From JBBTDV01 sp038042605 (lineage in GTDB: Bacteria; Bdellovibrionota; UBA1018): a stretch of 64,000 bases of DNA. Within the stretch, counting starts at the first letter, position 1, and each line of letters begins with the position of its first letter. The notes under the pieces are model-generated. The model made no database searches and was not told the origin of the DNA. It was given only the letters and a program-made list of their open reading frames with translations. The position numbers and the translations under genes are program-made. The DNA lies in the NCBI GenBank assembly GCA_964358645.1, contig CAYHPW010000002.1, positions 86,977 through 150,976 of the forward strand. Reading direction: 5' to 3'. Below are positions 61,530 to 64,000 of this stretch, in pieces.

Positions 61530-63764
61530 TCATGTTCCAAAAAGACGGCTCCTACGCAAAAAATTCTTATAAACGCACATCCTTTTTTCCAATGGCTGGC
61601 CTTCCAGGTCTTCAAACATCCTGTCAAATTCAAGTTTGTCGGTAAAAGATGGGTATATCGATTCGATAACAGAATGAGCACATAGCTCCTTATCAACATT
61701 TGAAGGCCATCTCGGTGAGGTGGTCAGAATCAATACGCAGATCCTGGCTTGAAACATCCTATTCGGCCTGTTTGGGCCGCTCAAAGGCTCTCGCGCAAGA
61801 TCTGCCGCCTTGCTGAGGCGCCCAAGCGCTCCGTTAAAAGCGTGTCCGAACAAGTGGACAAAGCTCCCGACATTCTGCTGCGAGATTGCCTGCGCGGCAT
61901 TTATATCCTGTAATAGCTCATCAAGACCAGAGCGAGATACCCCAGTCAGCTCCCTGGCCGCATCACGCCCACTGGCCCTAAGAATTTCATCAAGATCGCC
62001 CGGGACTTGACCATGCTCAATCCTGGAATTCAAATCCCATCTTATATGCCTATAGATACGGCCTGCGATAAAATCAGTCCCATAAATGAGATTAAGGCGC
62101 TGGAAAAGTATTTTAACTACTACCCTGTCACCATCTGCTGTCCCGTCCGCGGTCAACACCGCTGAAGACATATCAGCTAAAATCGCCTGCGTATCACGTA
62201 TAAGAGCCACAGTCTGGCGTGCTTCAGTGGTATCAAACTGGTTGAAATAATCAGCGCTGCGATCAAGAAATGTTATCAAATCATTTGCTACTGCGAGAGG
62301 TGACCTGCGTCCAACGCGTGATGATTGCATGGCTTCCTTAATCAAGCCTGAAGGGTCCACATCAATCACGAGATGCAGGTTGGTCAAAACACGTTCTGCT
62401 ATATCCTTGAATACCGCCCTCGCATTTTCAGTGATGGTGGCAAAGCCTCCTGGTGGAAGTGGAATCGTGTCCACATTTTCGCAATTCTGAGGAACGCAAT
62501 TCATAGGCAAACCTACAAGTTTGTAGAGTAGCGCGGTATCAGTAGTGTGGTATTCAGATATCGGAGTCGCAGTTCCACCGATGTAGTTACCACCTTTTTT
62601 GAGTTGCCCGATTAGCATAACTTCAATCAATTGCACGATTGCTTTACGCATAGTCAGCTCCTGCGCATTGGCAGCAGTGATGGATGAAGAGGGTGGTTGG
62701 GCTTGTAGAAGTCTATCGGTAAAAGCTATAACACCTTCGGCCAGTCGTTCCGCTGACTGAAGAGAATGGATTTTTTGCCAGGCTTCATTCTGTCTGTCCG
62801 CTCCTGCTGGATCGCCAGACAGGATCCCGCTTGCAACTTTTGATATCCATTCAATTAGAAACGGGACTTCACGCGATAAAAGATCAAGCCCGGCCCAAAA
62901 TTCTGTCGGCTGCCAGTGGCCGCGGTAACTCTCGGCCTGCAAACGCGCGAGCTTAAACATGTCCTGTGCCTTGCAGTAGGTATCCGCCATTGATTCAAGC
63001 CCGCAGGCCAGCGCGGCCTGCATTTTAACAGCTTCGATTTCTGAAATATACCGCTCGAGGTTTTGGCGCCTGGCAAAATCTATAACTGAAGAAAAAAGCT
63101 GCCCACCCAGAGAAACCGCTGCACCTATGGCTGGGTTAACAAATGTACCCGCAATGGCGAGAATACCAGCACCGACCTGAAAACCAAGATAGGGATTGTC
63201 ACGTGCGCACTGCTCAAGCGCCGTGCTGCTCGCAAGAAGCGTGGTAAGGTAACCCCCCATTTGCGAAATACCGCGTGTCATGGCGGTGTTGCCTTCTTGA
63301 TCACGCGTGACGGAGGCTGATGCACGCGCATTGGCAAGCCTTACCTCCGCGCTGGCAAGCGCGATTTTTAGACTGGTAACAATATCAATATCTGATGCCA
63401 AAGATAATTCGAGCAAAAGCTGACGTTTCGATTCAATGGCATTTTTTTCTTCGATAATAACCGGGTCGGTTTGAAAACGCCGAAGTTCCCCAGACAACGC
63501 TTGAACGCTAGAAAGCGCCGATGAAACCCCTTTGCATTTATCATCTTGTTGTAAGGCCTTAAGAGTGTTTTCAAGAGCGATTGACTGGGCCAGCGCTGAT
63601 TGAGTCCATTCGCCATTTGATCTGCAGCCTGAAGAAAACTGTTCCAGCAGCATCCCAGCCGCCCTGTTGTGCTCGCGTTTGCAGCTTGAAACAGAAGACA
63701 AACTCGTTGCAAAAACAGGTAGCGCAAACAGTAGCCAAAGCCTATGAGATCTGGTCACTAACAT
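61530..63764 (-). CDS. Large secreted protein of unknown function
   Basis: 744 residues. Signal peptide (WLLFALPVFATSLSSVSSC) ending at a cysteine, so it may be a lipoprotein although the lipobox is not strict. A hydrophobic Gly/Ala-rich segment is at about 205-240 (GFQVGAGILAIAGTFVNPAIGAAVSLGGQLF) and may be a membrane-insertion hairpin, as in some pore-forming or repeat-helix toxins; most of the rest is helical. ATG 63764 is preceded by AAGGAGG. The family is not one I recognise. It is upstream of the Nif3 gene by 36 bp. Confidence 0.55.
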   Translation of the reverse strand: MLVTRSHRLWLLFALPVFATSLSSVSSCKREHNRAAGMLLEQFSSGCRSNGEWTQSALAQSIALENTLKALQQDDKCKGVSSALSSVQALSGELRRFQTDPVIIEEKNAIESKRQLLLELSLASDIDIVTSLKIALASAEVRLANARASASVTRDQEGNTAMTRGISQMGGYLTTLLASSTALEQCARDNPYLGFQVGAGILAIAGTFVNPAIGAAVSLGGQLFSSVIDFARRQNLERYISEIEAVKMQAALACGLESMADTYCKAQDMFKLARLQAESYRGHWQPTEFWAGLDLLSREVPFLIEWISKVASGILSGDPAGADRQNEAWQKIHSLQSAERLAEGVIAFTDRLLQAQPPSSSITAANAQELTMRKAIVQLIEVMLIGQLKKGGNYIGGTATPISEYHTTDTALLYKLVGLPMNCVPQNCENVDTIPLPPGGFATITENARAVFKDIAERVLTNLHLVIDVDPSGLIKEAMQSSRVGRRSPLAVANDLITFLDRSADYFNQFDTTEARQTVALIRDTQAILADMSSAVLTADGTADGDRVVVKILFQRLNLIYGTDFIAGRIYRHIRWDLNSRIEHGQVPGDLDEILRASGRDAARELTGVSRSGLDELLQDINAAQAISQQNVGSFVHLFGHAFNGALGRLSKAADLAREPLSGPNRPNRMFQARICVLILTTSPRWPSNVDKELCAHSVIESIYPSFTDKLEFDRMFEDLEGQPLEKRMCVYKNFLRRSRLFGT

Positions 63765-63779
63765 GCTTTTGCAGCCTCC

Positions 63780-63821
63780 TTGGTATCCTTAAGTTGAGCG
63801 ACCATAACAATTGGATACCAA
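63780..63821 (-). repeat. Inverted repeat abutting the ribosome binding site of the large secreted protein
   Basis: TTGGTATCC (63780-63788) and GGATACCAA (63813-63821) are perfect 9-bp inverted copies separated by 24 bases. On the minus strand the second arm runs straight into AAGGAGG, so the structure could control translation, or be an operator. Confidence 0.4.
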
Positions 63822-64000
63822 TAAAGTCAAATTAAATGATTTGGCGTGTTATTTTTGAATAGCCCCCGCAAATCCTGTTTAAGAGATCAATTCAAGAGGC
63901 CATTAAACAAGACATAAACAAGAAGATGGTCTTACTCTCCGGTCCTAGGGCGTGTTTTGAATTTGGCTAGCCGCGCACTTCACGGTTGATATTTATTTAT
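63822..64000. other. Window end without a gene
   Basis: No gene is supported in these last bases. CTAGGGCGTGTTTTGAA near 63946 resembles terminal repeats of several IS families, so an IS may begin here and continue outside the window. Confidence 0.25.

Overview
ORGANISM. The window is a bacterial chromosome segment from a Gram-negative organism: there are lipoproteins, a predicted outer-membrane barrel, a sigma-54 activator and a proteobacteria-style S10-spc-alpha ribosomal block. S4, S14, L36 and adenylate kinase are all zinc-binding types. The mix (PocR-type sigma-54 activator, propionyl-CoA-type carboxyltransferase, arginine decarboxylase, class I two-subunit fumarase, CdsZ/Nif3/rnpB cluster) suggests a deltaproteobacterial-grade or Bdellovibrionota-like lineage. 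That placement is an inference; no rRNA gene is present to fix it.

LAYOUT. 1-10.1 kb: a cut-off acyl-CoA carboxylase carboxyltransferase, a barrel-like protein, a PocR/sigma-54 activator, an operon of a TlpA-like thiol protein, a NifS-type cysteine desulfurase and ThiI (sulfur transfer to tRNA), an HNH nuclease, a degenerate ECF sigma factor with a zinc-motif membrane partner, and a secreted unknown. 10.3-26.8 kb: the complete S10-spc-alpha superoperon on the minus strand, from rpsJ to rplQ, with rpmJ (too short for routine ORF calling), infA, map, adk and secY. 42.8-45.8 kb: rpsL-rpsG-fusA. 46-64 kb: lon-clpX-clpP, an EamA transporter, thioesterase, fumarase, dusB-pepP, a HAD phosphatase, speA, the RNase P RNA gene, CdsZ and Nif3 proteins and a large secreted unknown.

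THE ACCESSORY ISLAND. In many bacteria rpsL-rpsG-fusA-tuf runs directly into rpsJ. Here about 16 kb of accessory DNA (about 26.9-42.8 kb) sits exactly at that junction and tuf is missing. The island holds four nucleotidyltransferase/HEPN, BrnTA or RelE-like toxin-antitoxin modules; a hybrid histidine kinase divergent from an oligopeptide-binding lipoprotein and a YcaO-superfamily enzyme; a PCMT-type methyltransferase; and a signal-less lytic transglycosylase overlapped by a lipoprotein (candidate effector-immunity pair). It also holds one complete IS with an amber-interrupted transposase, a 455-bp internally deleted IS, a three-frame IS91-type remnant, and many gene scraps (two DUF4143 ATPase C-termini, a TrmFO C-terminus, a second copy of part of the kinase gene, a chimeric duplicate of the transglycosylase/lipoprotein region, a 5-prime-truncated metalloprotease). 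It looks like a hotspot with repeated insertion, duplication and deletion.

REGULATION SEEN. Good sigma-70 promoters are visible for rpsL and, less clearly, rpsJ. A terminator-like hairpin lies directly before the rplC ribosome binding site. Several accessory genes (HNH nuclease, mntA, brnT, the AbrB-like antitoxin) have a -10 box so close to the start codon that their mRNAs are predicted to be leaderless or nearly so. The best candidates for an undescribed system are the kinase/peptide-binding lipoprotein/YcaO divergon and the transglycosylase-lipoprotein pair.
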